This document shows positions 46,379 to 58,240 of a stretch of 64,000 nt of DNA, one piece after another. The notes under the pieces were generated by a model that saw nothing but the letters and a program-made list of their open reading frames with translations, was not told the origin of the DNA and ran no database searches. Position 1 is the first letter of the stretch. Every line of letters begins with the position of its first letter. The position numbers and the translations under genes were made by a program. The DNA comes from Patiria pectinifera (taxonomy: Eukaryota > Echinodermata > Asteroidea > Valvatida > Asterinidae). The DNA lies in assembly GCA_029964075.1 (NCBI GenBank), contig CM057148.1, positions 29,071,916-29,135,915 on the forward strand, written 5' to 3'.

Positions 46379-47500
46379 AGATGTCTTTCAAAAAGCATTC
46401 ATTACGCCAAGTTTACCTTTTCATGAAATCTTTGCCATTATAGTCTAAGCCTGAAATCAGTGATTAATAAGAGAACTGTTTACAAACAAGATCCTTTTTA
46501 ATAAGGAAAAATGTAGCCTTGTAGGTCTCTCAAGTTTTCATTGTTTTCCATTACTGATATTGATAATGATATAAGGTACCTTTTACAGGAAAATTGCAAA
46601 AAGTTGTGGAAACATGAAGAAACACAATTTAAAGCGCGACTAAGATGATCATGATTGGCGAGAAATATGAACATTGACGATGAGAAATAAACACCAGGAA
46701 TTGCTGCCGGCAAGTTAGCGCATGGCCCGGCAGCCTGTGCCGGCGAATGACAACATTTTCCCGCAGCACTTGAGAGAGTATGCAACCCACCATGTGGCGT
46801 CTGACTGGAGCGCTACAAATCTTGCTTTGTGGCAACTGACGCTGATTTGTTTTGTCCTAAGAATAAATATGTCCTTTTTTACAACAAAACTTATCAAATT
46901 GTTGTGATTACATGTACTAACGAGTAGTTACGTCAAAACAAAATGTACGATCGTACTTTCTTCAAAAAACAGCTAGCACGATGCACGGGCGAATCCATTA
47001 ATTTCGTAAGGGGCTAGTTTTGCGTTTTACGTCATTTCTTGAATACATTTCCAGAAAAAAAATATATTGTGACATAGAACAACTGACTGTCTATAAAAAG
47101 TACTAGTTTTCTTTTCTTTTATGGAAATATTGATAATTACCAAAAAATGGTTTGGTCCGATCATACAGCGTGCGTGTTGCATGCATGACCGGGGCACGCA
47201 TGCAATCACATAGGATTCCAACGAAAGAGTTCCCTCACGCACGGCCCGCCGGCCAGCGCGGCAGTGTATACTGCCAGCGCTCCGTAGCGAACCTCGGTAT
47301 CTTTTCGTTGGATGTGCTTCCACTGTTCGTTTAAATACACAAGTAGTGAGAAAACCTTGGGTATTTTTTTTTTGTCACGGAAAATGTGAAGCGTATCGAT
47401 AGCAAATCGGTTAACTTCCAGCGTATCAGATTTTTTTCAAAGCGTATTGGCCCGATATCCTATTGTATGCCTGGCTAGAAGCTACATGTATGTAATGCAC
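46379..47500. other. Unassigned segment
   Basis: No gene family recognised on either strand. Short frames have no supporting motifs. Confidence 0.35.
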
Positions 47501-47705
47501 TTGTCAATTGTAAGACGCACCCTCGGATCCCCGGGGCATGTGCGTCAATGTCCACAGGACAGTCAAACTTTGGGGTCCAATGACGCACCCACGTGCGTTT
47601 TGTTAATGACGAACCATTCACGCATTTTGACGCTACTTATAACAAATTTTTGACGCACCATTTCTGGATAACAACGCACCAATGACACACATGTGACGGA
47701 CATAA
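47501..47705 (+). repeat. Short motif island: GACGCACC
   Basis: (A/T)GACGCACC-like words recur near 47514, 47582, 47651 and 47673, with diverged forms (ACGAACCATTC) between. Too short and diverged to assign. Confidence 0.35.
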
Positions 47706-50700
47706 TAATCGACGAACGAATCTGGATAGCACGGCATGGAACATGCACACTTTGTGGACATGACTTGTGTGGCTGCCGTATTGTAATAACGATGTTTAAT
47801 TTCCATTGTGGCCCATGGGCACCAGTGGGGCCAGGGCGAGCGTCCGAGCGAATGCACCTCCAGCTGAGTTGCGAAGAGGAAACCAACGAACCAATCGTGG
47901 CTATGGCTACATGTGCACCGCAAGCGCTGCCAGGGCAAAATTGCGAATTGTGTTGCGATGCTGAAACTTGATGATCGTTGGAAGCATTTTTGAATGATTT
48001 TTCCCTCTTCTGATTAATATTCTAATCTGAATATAGGAACTCAGAAATCCTGGAGCTAAACAAACATTTTGTTTGCAATATTTTGTACACCGAAAAAAAT
48101 GGGATGTTAGCCGGGCCTTTATGATCATGGTCTATGAGTTGGACATAAGGTTAGGAATGTACCGGTACATAACGTGGGCCCGCGAAAATTTTCGCTTTAG
48201 GGGGAAAAAAATGTTATTTAGCTCGTGACTTTTCCGGACAAAGTTTAGAATAGGCTATTGTTTAATTTTGAAAACTTATTTAACTGGCAATAGAAAATAG
48301 AAAATGTTAATATTTTTTGCTCACACAAATGAAATGAATAAATAAATGGAGATGGACGATCGGCCCATGGCCGGAGCTATACATCGGCCTACATGTACGT
48401 TGGCAAGTCAGCTAGGATTCCAGGAGAGTTGTGACGATTTGGAGCCAAGAGGTGGGTATTTTCATGTTCAAATGCACAAATAGTGCATACATGCCATTTG
48501 ATACTTTCATGTTGTTTCTTCCTTGTCATGGAAAATCAAAGATGTACTTAATATATAATTAAAATAATCTTTTTTCTGTCGATAACAAAAGAATAGAAAA
48601 TAGGTTTTACCTTAATTTTGTTATTTTTCATGTAAAATTATATTTTAGTGGTGTATTGTACATTTACATCCGAGTAATTTCCGAGGTAAAAATTTTCGTT
48701 GGCGGCCATTTTGAATTTTTTTCAGACGTCGGATGTCGTCACGAAAACGCGTTTTCTCACGAGATTGGGGGGTATTATGGGTAATATACGCTACGATCAT
48801 GCACGTAACATGGAAACCTACGTTGACAGTGTCTACAGAGGATCTTGGTCACCGAGAACGATTTTAAATTGCTAAAAATCGTACAAATTTACGAAAAATC
48901 TTGTCAAAAAAAGTGAATAACCTGTCAATTTTTTTTTAAATAGAGAGGGTTCGCGGTGAAATTAAAGCTCTAGAAATGATTATTCGAGTGTGTAACCCTG
49001 ACCCAAAAAAGAGGTCTTGGGTTATAGTATTATTTTATATGACTGTGCTTACTATTTGCACAATTTCCTTTTTCTAATCTTTTATGATGTTTCATCTTTT
49101 CTACTGGTGACTTGTGTTCCAGTAGGCCTTTGATCTTTTCCTACTTTTGTTAAAGCCTGTCTTTGTTCTTGCCCACTTCCAGGAAGAATAGAGGATATCT
49201 TTTGTGTCCTCTGCCTTTTTATTACTGACCGGTGTACCAGTTGTGTACCCTTCCAGGAGCTAAGCAGGATGTAGGGACACTTAATCCCTGGTTGTTGATC
49301 ACACCTTGCAGAAGCTGTGAAAACCACAAAGTCTGCTGAGTGTTCATCTGCCTGGTTACTAAATGACCAATTAGTATTAGAGTCTTGTGTGACAATTTGA
49401 AGTTTGACCAATAAGAGCCTGGCTAGTCATGTGATCAGGGAATGGTCTTGGTGCTAGCTGCCCCAAAATTTTAGCAGAGCTTGGCATTCCTGATTCTGCC
49501 ACCGTGCTGACTGCATGCCTGCCATTTTCACCAGCCGTTTTGCATCATTTTGTTGTTCTTGGAGGAATCATGATTCCAAGTTCCCTCCTTTTTGCACGAA
49601 TGTTGGCTCTCTGTTTTAGGTAAGTTGAGTAATTATTTATCATGTTTAGATTATCATAGTCATTACCTTTTCACTGTGACTTTTGTAAGTTGTGAAGAGA
49701 ATTGCCCGAATTGATTTATTTCTATGAAGTCTGGACTTCACAAAGTTTAGTGAGTCTAGACAAATTTATAAGAGTAGAGACTTTGGCACTTTTGTATATT
49801 ATTATATATATGGATTTTTATCGTGTACTTGGTGCTATATATTCACAACGTGCAGTACGTGTTTTCGCGATCATTCGTCCACGCCTTCTCGAAAATACTA
49901 ATTTCCTTTCCAATTTGCTCATATTAATATGAAATATGATACTGCATGTTGTCTTGATAAGATCGTAACAGTTTGATTTCAAAAATCGTGTTTTCGTAAC
50001 TCACGCCGTGCTCGCGCTGCTACGAATCGACTCTGTTTTTACCCCAGACACCGCATACAAAAACAAACGCTAATGTGAAACGCATATCCAGGCACCAGAC
50101 TGTTCCTCATTTGCATACGTCTGCAAAAATCTTGCACATGCAAATGATCCAATACCAGGGTGAGAGAGCCGGTAGTGGTGGGCGCGTACTGCTCGACACC
50201 CTGGGGACGAGGTTGCTCGCAAGTATACCTTTGTTTTACTGTACCGACAAATGACGAGAGTTGTCATTTCTACCTCATCTTCAACTGAACCCTTCATCTA
50301 CTAGTCTACTTCCATCGTTCTTCAATTATCTCCAAGTTCTTCTACACACTATGATGGACTCCGAACTACCGCGGATGGACGAATCGCGGGTCTAACCATT
50401 TTATAGTTTGGCGCCTTTTTTTTCTGAGCTCCAGCTTTGTATTTTAAATTTTACAGGATCCTGTGGTTTCTGTGAATTATATTTAACCTCACTGCATTTT
50501 CATTTGTATCGCCATTGCTTGAGACCACTTTATTTCTGGCAATAAAACATATTTCATTGTGTACATCCTGAATTGTGTGAAGTCAAGAGTTCTTTTTCAA
50601 AAGGGAGTTAAATTAATATAAAATTTGGTTCCTGTTATTTTGAAATGTGAACCACGGGATACAAGTGTAATCTTTGAAATTATAACGGAATTGTTTGCTG

Positions 50701-51079
50701 CGACAAGCTGCGCTTTTTTGTCATGTAATGCGCGTGCGCGCCGCCGGTATTCCGGGTAATTTAATATTTTTTTTAGTGAACTTGTAGTGTCTTGCTATAC
50801 CAAAAGTATACTTTTAAATGTTTTGTTGTTGTTGTGGTATACATGTATGGAATAGAAGAAATGATGAGCTAACATTACAAATAAATAATAAATTATAATT
50901 TATATTTATTTAAAAAATAGTTTGTGTCCTACTTCTACTAGTTTTCATGGAAACTTGGTGGAATGACCAACCTCCCTGGAATTTTTTTGGCCATCATGAC
51001 CATTAACATGTCAATCTCGTAATCATATATTTTTTTGGTTATACTTGTATTTGACCAGAAAATAATGAAACCATACAAT
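47706..51079. other. Longest stretch without recognisable repeats
   Basis: About 3.4 kb without motif islands or inverted termini that I can see. A GCGGCCATTTTG word near 48701 resembles a YY1 site. Open frames (for example 49082-49411 minus, 49702-49932 plus) match no family I recognise. It could be intronic or intergenic host DNA. Confidence 0.35.
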
Positions 51080-52025
51080 ATAGGGTAAACTGGGGTAAAA
51101 ACGCCCATGGGGTAAAAACGCCCACTTGACTTGTTTCCACTGCTATTAAAAAATGATAAGATGAATTGTTCAATGGAATATATTTTTAATAAGCACAATG
51201 TAGATAAAAACTAATAATAACTAGAAATGTGTTTGTGGACAAACACAAGCTGTTTCGGATATTTGAAATACTCTGTGCACGTGATGAACAATCAGTGACG
51301 TCACTATAAATGTCATCTATAACAGCACATTATACTATGCACATGTCAAGTCACAACCAAATCAAACATTTTAGTTCTGTAGATAGACCTAAAAAAGAAT
51401 AAAATGCCCCTTTAAGGGACTTCACATGACACTTGATGATGATGTCAATTCAATTTCCAACTATAACACATAGAAAAATGCATCTTTAATGTGACGTTAC
51501 CTGACACCTGATGACATCACGATCACAAATTTCTTCTAGTATGTACCAAGTCTGAAATCAATCGGATTTAAAAAAAAGTGGCAAAGTGGACTGGTAGAAG
51601 AAACGTGTGTGAAACCTATGGAGAAAAAGTCTGAAAAAGGAGGAAAAAAATAAGAACCAAGAAAAAAAAAATCTTAACGAAAACAAGAGCTGTTTCGGTG
51701 TGTACATCGAAACAGCTAAAAAGAATTAAATTCATTAACATATTTGAAGGGTACGTAAGTGCTGTTGAAAAAAATATATAAAAAAAAGTTTTGAAAAATG
51801 GCCGTCAAAGTTTTAGCCTATATATTGCTTAAAATTATTTTATAAAAAAAGTATCTTATATTTTTATTATTCTTTAGTTGATATATATATTAAGAAGGGT
51901 TAATAATATAATTATAAATGATTACAATATTAAAATCTGTTTTAATATTTGCTTAATAATGTTTTTTGAGTGGGCGTTTTTACCCTGGGCAAAATCAGGG
52001 GTCTCGGGGTAAAAACGCCCAGTAC
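51080..52025. repeat. Motif island: GGGGTAAAAACGCCC, interrupted by a family A element
   Basis: The left edge has AGGGTAAACTGGGGTAAAAA then CGCCC, and a second GGGGTAAAAACGCCC (51081-51123). The right edge has GGGCGTTTTTACCC (51973) and, inverted, GGGGTAAAAACGCCC (52007). A family A element (51221-51719) is nested in it. The 27-bp left end is repeated exactly, inverted, at 63792-63818. Confidence 0.6.
51221..51719 (+). mobile_element. Solitary complete family A element (~0.5 kb)
   Basis: The only copy outside the arrays. It starts CTAGAAATGTGTTTGTGG with the GTGTTTGT/ACAAACAC inverted repeat and AAGCTGTTTCGG. It then carries the CCCCTTTAAGGGAC body segment and a single partial 171-bp unit (GCATCTTTAATGTGACG). 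It ends with ATCTTAACGAAAACAAG and the hairpin at 51688-51717 (AGCTGTTTCGGTGTGTAC / CGAAACAGCT). Unrelated sequence on both sides defines the boundaries. No protein is encoded. Confidence 0.75.
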
Positions 52026-52168
52026 TTTCCTTGATATCAAACACTATTGCAGCCTCATTTATCTTCAAAAACCTCACTGTTAGAACTTTCTACAGCATTA
52101 CGTTTGTTGTATGAGTAAGTATTAGCTATAAGAGCCCCACTACCATGACAACATAAATATTAAAGAAT

Positions 52169-52519
52169 CAGGCGCGGATCCAGAGGGGGGGTTTTGGGGG
52201 TCAACCCCCCGTCAAAAAAAAAAATTGTCATACAAATTCCTACAAAATAAGTTGAACCCCCCCCCCCTGCTGTGACACCCAAACAAAAATAATACTAGTA
52301 CAATGTCCGCCTGTTCGAAATACGGTACATCATTCTGTAATCTAGTGTTAATAATCTTCGAATTTGAACAGCGCCTCCTTTTGAAATATGGTACCAGCCG
52401 CTCCCCCAAGATTTTGATTTTACGGAGGCAAAGTATCCGGAGAAAAAAACCTGTGTACATTTTCAGATTTTTTTGCTGATGAACCCCCCCCCCTGCAAAA
52501 ACTCCTGGATCCGCCCCTG
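52169..52519. mobile_element. Short TIR element (CAGGGGCGGATCCAG type)
   Basis: The ends are CAGGCGCGGATCCAG on the left and CTGGATCCGCCCCTG on the right, inverted with one difference over 15 bp, followed inward by G-runs and C-runs. 351 bp, no coding. CAG-starting ends of this kind are common for hAT-type MITEs, but no 8-bp duplication is visible. Confidence 0.6.
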
Positions 52520-53290
52520 ACAGTGTATTGCATGCAGTAGAGAGGTACCGGTACATGTAGGCGGTATCACTAACTGACGTTATGAAGTGGCAAGGAATCT
52601 GGCATTTGTTTAGTGGCGAATGCCATGGGTCTATGATATGCAGTGTTCTCCAACATGTAGAACAAACCTGGCGCCCCACCATGCTTTCTGCGGCGCCCGC
52701 CATGTTTAAGAAGTCCCCGCCAAGCTTTTAAATCCTGCCGCCAGGTTTAAATTTTTTGACTCTACAGTGTACATTTACAACTAAAAGAATTTAGAAACAA
52801 GAATGACCACTTCATTTTCAAATAATATTGAATGACTTCCCGCTGAACCTAGTCTAAGTTTGCGATTGGGTGCGGATCATAACTCAAATAGAGAATTGAG
52901 AATACTCTGTGATCGATGCAGTTTAGTCTGGTTCTGACTATTTCGTTCTCCTCTATCATCATATTATTCGGGGATCGTCTGGTAACAAGATGTACCATTG
53001 TTCCATGCAAAATAATGCTACACGACCTACGTACGTACTGTACGTACACGTATACGTACACACGTGTACTGCTTGGACTGCAGGCCTGGCGACGTGCGTG
53101 TTTAATACTGTTAAATGGGCAATTCTCCATGGGAGAGCAAAAAATGTCAAAAATAAATATTTACATATTAAACCTTTTTTGTACTTTTTCCAGACCTAAA
53201 TTAAATGGAGAATTCAGTTCAAAAAACGAAATTGAAAAAAAAAAATATTTCTGGTAAAAATAGTGATTTTGCAATTTATGATGAAAAACG
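52520..53290. other. Unassigned segment with CGTAC-rich tract
   Basis: A TACGTAC-rich stretch lies at 53029-53066. No gene is supported. Confidence 0.35.
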
Positions 53291-55370
53291 TTCAGATTTG
53301 GTAACAGAATACAATTTTGTGTTATGTATTACTTTCTGAATTACAGGGGAAATGTTTGATTTATTTTACAATGTTACAAGTTACTAACATTACTCAGTGT
53401 CATTAAAAAAAATCTATATATATAAATATATATATATACGGTAGTGTAGGCCTTCATTTAAAAATGTCAAAATTAGCACGTAATTCTGTTACCGAAAAAA
53501 TGGCAAAAGTTACTTATTTCACAAATTTTCTGTTTTTTTTTCTTCAAATCATGTGTGTTGAGAAAAGACCCTACTACAAACATAAATTAAAAATAAAAAT
53601 TTTCAAATAGTAATTTCTTGGCATTTTTCCAAGTGGTAACGGAATTACGAAACGGTAACGGAATTACGGTAACGGAATTACGCATGCACAAAGTATGCAC
53701 ATTTTCTCCAGATTATGTACATGACATATAGGAGATTTGCATGTAACCTTGGACAAGAAATTTAAATACTAAATTATGTACTTAGTTAAATCATTTCCCT
53801 CTTTAATTTGCTATTATACAATTAAAAATAATCAGGTGTTCCATTAATATTTTTTACTTAAACTTTGTCTTTTTTACTATTTAAAAAATGCTAATAGTTG
53901 TTTGGATGCTTAAAGGGAACATACAACATTTACAAACATCAAAAATAAAACTACAAAGTTTTTACAAAATACCTTACTAGTACCGGTATGTTGGTAAATG
54001 ACAGTCTAAAGCATCCTGTAAAATTATGGCACCTGGTGTGAAGTCATTTTCAAGAAAATGGTATTTTTGTATACATTTCCAACGGTGGTCGGCTGACCAC
54101 CGTTGGAAAAACCTAACAATTTTTCAACTACTCAACGGTGGTCGGCTGACCACCGTTGGAAAAACCTAACAATTTTCAACTACTGCTCCAACTTTACACT
54201 TTTTTCAGTCAAAATTTTGTTTGCTATTGGTTACATGTTCATGAACGGGTGCAGGCCAGCTAGACTGGTTCCCTTACCCTACAATTTTCCGGCATGATCT
54301 ATAAATTGATCCATTTTATCTTTAGTCGAGTCAATTAACCAGACTTCTTGAAGAGTTTTTTCTTGGGGGGGGGGGGGTTTGTCCAGCATTTTCAAACACA
54401 AAACTTCAAACATGATCTATTATACTAACCCCTCAAACATGTTGAATACCGGTACTTCATTTCTGAAAATTACAGCAAAAGCCAGTGATGTACATTCCCT
54501 TTAAATATGTGTGGCCAAAGCCTATTGTCTGGTACCTACAGAAAATATATATATTCCACAACAAGTATATGAAAGTTGAGTACCAGACTGTACTTGTACT
54601 TCTACTTGGCATAACTTTACATTTTCCCTTGCTCAGAGATGCCACCCAGTACAGTTTTGTTGTATGTTGCACAATAAACTAGTGAAATAAGGGTACCATA
54701 ATACAATTGTTCATGGTAAAATTTCATTTTCGGTAAAAAAAAATACATTGCTAACCAGCAATGCAGCCATTGACCTTGACCTTTGACCTAAAAAATGAAG
54801 CCAGACATGTTTAGGCCTACATTTATATTTTGATCACTAATTTTCACTTAGCTTTCCCCTTGTGCCATTTTATAAACTTCTAAAATTTGTATTGTCGATG
54901 AGCTTATGTTGAATTCAATGTTAATGTATTGCATTTACCTATTACATGTAAACCTATGGCGTAATTCCGTTACCGCCCAGGCGTAATTCCGTTACCGTGA
55001 TTAAAATGCAAATTATGAAAAGAGTGATTATTTTTTCAACTTTGTTCTGCATTGTAGTTAACAACAATCCTGAACTCTACAAATAACAGGTAGTGTCCAA
55101 TTTTAAAATTTCAAAACTTCAGAGAGTTTTAATAATTTATGCAAGAACTCAAATATGCTTGTCCTCCGTCCGTAATTCCGTTACCGATATTAAGCTCCGC
55201 CCCTTCAAGGGTAATCTTGTGGGATTTTTTTTTTTTCAGCGGTCAATCAATTCTATTGGGTCTTGGCTCCCTGTCCATGTTTAGATTAGTTGCCTAGCAT
55301 AGAACATATTTTGTTGGGAAAGAATAATCTTTGACAAAGTGACAAAATTCCGTAATTCTGTTACCAAAGA
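53291..55370. repeat. Motif island: GGTAACGGAATTAC, inverted halves
   Basis: The left half has GGTAACGGAATTAC in plus orientation at 53635, 53654 and 53668 (and GGTAACAGAATAC at 53300), with one minus copy at 53480. The right half has the complement GTAATTCCGTTACC at 54961, 54983, 55172 and 55352. The reversal about the centre suggests one ~2.1-kb element with subterminal binding sites, but terminal repeats beyond the motif were not found. Confidence 0.55.
54079..54159 (+). repeat. Duplicated 12-bp-stem palindrome
   Basis: CCAACGGTGGTC, GGCT, GACCACCGTTGG (54079-54106) is repeated 53 bp later (54133-54159, first base changed), with AAAACCTAACAATTTT between. It sits inside the GGTAACGGAATTAC island. 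Confidence 0.85.
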
Positions 55371-55562
55371 ATTGCCCAAATACGTTTGCGGAATTTGCAG
55401 CGGGCATTGGCATCGTTTTTAATAGTCTTTGACTAAAGGATGTTTGTGTAAACCCCAGACTTCGGGGTTAAGACTAACTTTTGTTGGATGTTGTATTCCA
55501 TGAACTTCAGTTGTAGATAGCCTTATAATATAATAAAATGTTTTGTTTGCTTCCCAGTAAAT
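55371..55562. other. Short spacer
   Basis: Nothing recognisable between the motif island and the next element. Confidence 0.4.
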
Positions 55563-55563
55563 T

Positions 55564-56720
55564 GCAGGGCTTGAAACGACGGCCACGACGGCCAGTGCCG
55601 TCGTTGCCTTCTCACTGGCCGAGGTGCCCCACAAAAAATCCCGTCTTCACGGCCAGTTTTGCTTTGCCCCATATTTACCTTGGCTGTCGTGCCCTTTTTG
55701 CAAAAACATCCCTCAGCCTATTAAAACCACTACAATCCTTGATTTCAGTTGTTTTTTCACACATTGACAATGTATTTCGATGTCATCCCAGCCCGATCGG
55801 GGTTGTCTTAAAATCTCGCTGAATCAATCACACGCACGGCCGGCCGTGTACCACCGATGCCCCATGCACTGTAGGCCTACATGTACGTATCAGGTACGAT
55901 GTACACACGTACACTGACAACTGAATCCCCAGTTCCGGAGTGTGCCGATACTTCAAGTAGCGACAACCCCGCCGCAAATATATATATATGTACATGTATT
56001 AGTACACACACACACCAGCAGGAGTACATGTACGTACGGCAGATCTTACGTGCAGCCAACCGACTTTCTTTTTCTCAGTGCTTGCACACGCGGTACACAA
56101 TGTACGCATTGATGTTCTTGCACGAGGCAAATGAGCTCGAGGGCAAAACACGCGTGCACATGGTGTTCCAATCATGCCGATTGTCAACAGTTATACAGTT
56201 GACTCTCGTTAGTACAAACTCTGTTAATACAAAATTCTGGTTATAACAAACATAAAGCCTTGGTCCTGACTGCATTTATGTGCACAATGAATGGGACTGA
56301 TGTTCCTCTTAATACAAAATTCTGATATAACAAACAATTTGGCTAGGTCCGAACGAGTTTGTTATAACGAGACTCGACTGTAAATGGCGATCGTGTATGG
56401 GCCCGGTTCCCTCAGAGAACAAAATCCACTTTTAATTTATTTGACTTACCAAACTAGTTGGCGACATTAAAAACATACAGGTAGGTCATAAATAGAGGGA
56501 AATTAGGGGGGGGAAATGACAATGACAACGACAAAACGCAACATGAAAATAAAGATGACGATCGCACGGCACCGGCCTCGCCCATAAAATCGCGTACAAA
56601 AACCGCAATTTGTAAATTGTATCCCCTTTTTTTTTTCAAAATTACAAAGAGGTGTCATTTGATCTGAGAGAAGTCTGCTTTAGGTTGAAAAGGTAATTTT
56701 TGAATGCTAATAAAATCGGG
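55564..56720. mobile_element. Same DNA element as 45.2 kb, copy 2 (3' end lost)
   Basis: Starts CAGGGCTTGAAACGACGG and follows copy 1 closely (TTTTGCAAAAACAT, CATTGACAATGTATTTCGAT, CCCAGCCCGATC, AGTGTGCCGATACTTCAAG, GAAGTCTGCTTTAGGTTGAA) until about 56710. It then passes into the AATGGCCT-type repeat. A pogo-type MITE is nested at 56196-56380. Confidence 0.75.
56196..56380. mobile_element. pogo/Tigger-type MITE
   Basis: The ends are CAGTTGACTCTCGTTAGTAC and, inverted, GTTATAACGAGACTCGACTG. TA lies on both sides (56194-56195, 56381-56382). Copy 1 of the host element lacks it at the corresponding place (near 45850). The CAGT...CTCGTTA ends and TA duplication are characteristic of the pogo branch of Tc1/mariner. 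185 bp, non-coding. Confidence 0.85.
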
Positions 56721-56789
56721 GGAACTGGCCTGGAATCGCCTCAGATTGCACCACAGAGCATCTACCCAGCAGGCACCGACCGTCAGACC

Positions 56790-58240
56790 GACGTTGTTTA
56801 ACGGTTGACTAATGGTCGCAACGTCGGATCAACCATACATAACCGAAAATCAACGTTGTTTTAGTCGACCAAAAGAGGACGTTGTCATTATAACGTCTGC
56901 CGGACGTTGCTTTAGTGTCAACAATTTAACATCAGAATTTTACATAACGACGACGTCGAAATGTAGTTGGAATTTGGTCGGGAATATAACCAAACGTAAT
57001 TTCAACCATGGTATGACGTTGTTTTGTCAACGTCTTTACAACGGCCTGAAAAACAATGTTGTATTATTGTTATGTTTGTGTTTCCTTTCGCGACGTCGCA
57101 ATTATGTCATGTTTTCAACCAAGATATGACGTGCGCTTTCTAACGTCGTTTCAACAACCCCCAAAACGACGTTGAATTGTGGTTGGCCGTTGGTTATAAT
57201 ATCCGACATCGTACTTATGTCATGCTTTTAACTAAAATGCAACGTCCGTTTTTGACGTTTTTTCAACGACTCAAAATGTGACGTTGAATTATGGTCGGCT
57301 GCTGGTTATAGTATATGACGTTGTTATTTGGTCATATTTTTAACCATGATCTTACGTCTGTTTTCAAGCGTCGTGTCAACGAATCAAATAACGACGTTGA
57401 CTTTTGGTTGTTTGATGGTTAAAATATTTAACGTCATTATTAAGTCACGGTTTTACCTAAAATATAACGTCCGTTCTCTGACGTCTTTTCAGCGACTCAA
57501 AAATGACGTTGTATTGTGGTCGGCTGCTGCTGGTTATAATATTTGACGTCGTTATTAAGTCATGTTTTCAACCATGATATTTCGTTCGTTTTCTAATGTC
57601 GTTCAAATGACTCAAAATCGACGTTGTATTGTGGTCGGCAGTTGGTTATAATAACTGACGTCATACTTATGTCATGCTTTCAACCAAAACACAACGTCCA
57701 TTATCTGACGTCATTTCAACATCTTAAAGAGCGACGTTGAATTGTGGTCGGCTGCTGGTTATAACATTTGACGTCGTATATTAGGTCATGTTTTCAACCA
57801 TGATATTACGTCATTTCAATGAATCAATTAACGATGTTAATTTCTGGTCAGTGGATGGTTACAATATCGTTATGTCATGGTTTTACCCAAAATATAACGT
57901 CCGTTTTCTGACGTCTTTTTAGCAACTCATAAATGACATTGAATTGTGGTCGGCTGTTGGTTATTTACATAACGTTGACAGTGTGTCAGGGTTTCGACCA
58001 AAATATAACGTCCGTTTTTCACTTAATAAAATTAAAAAGTCATTAAAGAATGCATGCATGTGCAACGTCGTAATTCCCAAACGAAATTATCGAACGCCTT
58101 ATTAATTTGAATGACTAAAAAAGACATTGAATTGTGGTCAGCTAGCTGATGGTTATAAAATTGATGTCCGGTCGTTATCATCATTGTTTCAACCAAAATA
58201 TATCGTCCGTTTTGACGACTTTTCCACTTAGCCGTGGGGC
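56790..58240 (+). repeat. ~115-bp tandem array, left arm of the CCCAGCAGGCA element
   Basis: About eleven units carrying GTGGTCGGCTGCTGGTTATA, TTTGACGTCGTTATTAAGTC, TTTTCAACCATGATATTACG and TCATTTCAACGACTCAAAA. GTGGTCGGCTG-type words lie at about 57180, 57292, 57517, 57632, 57746 and 57949. Confidence 0.85.
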
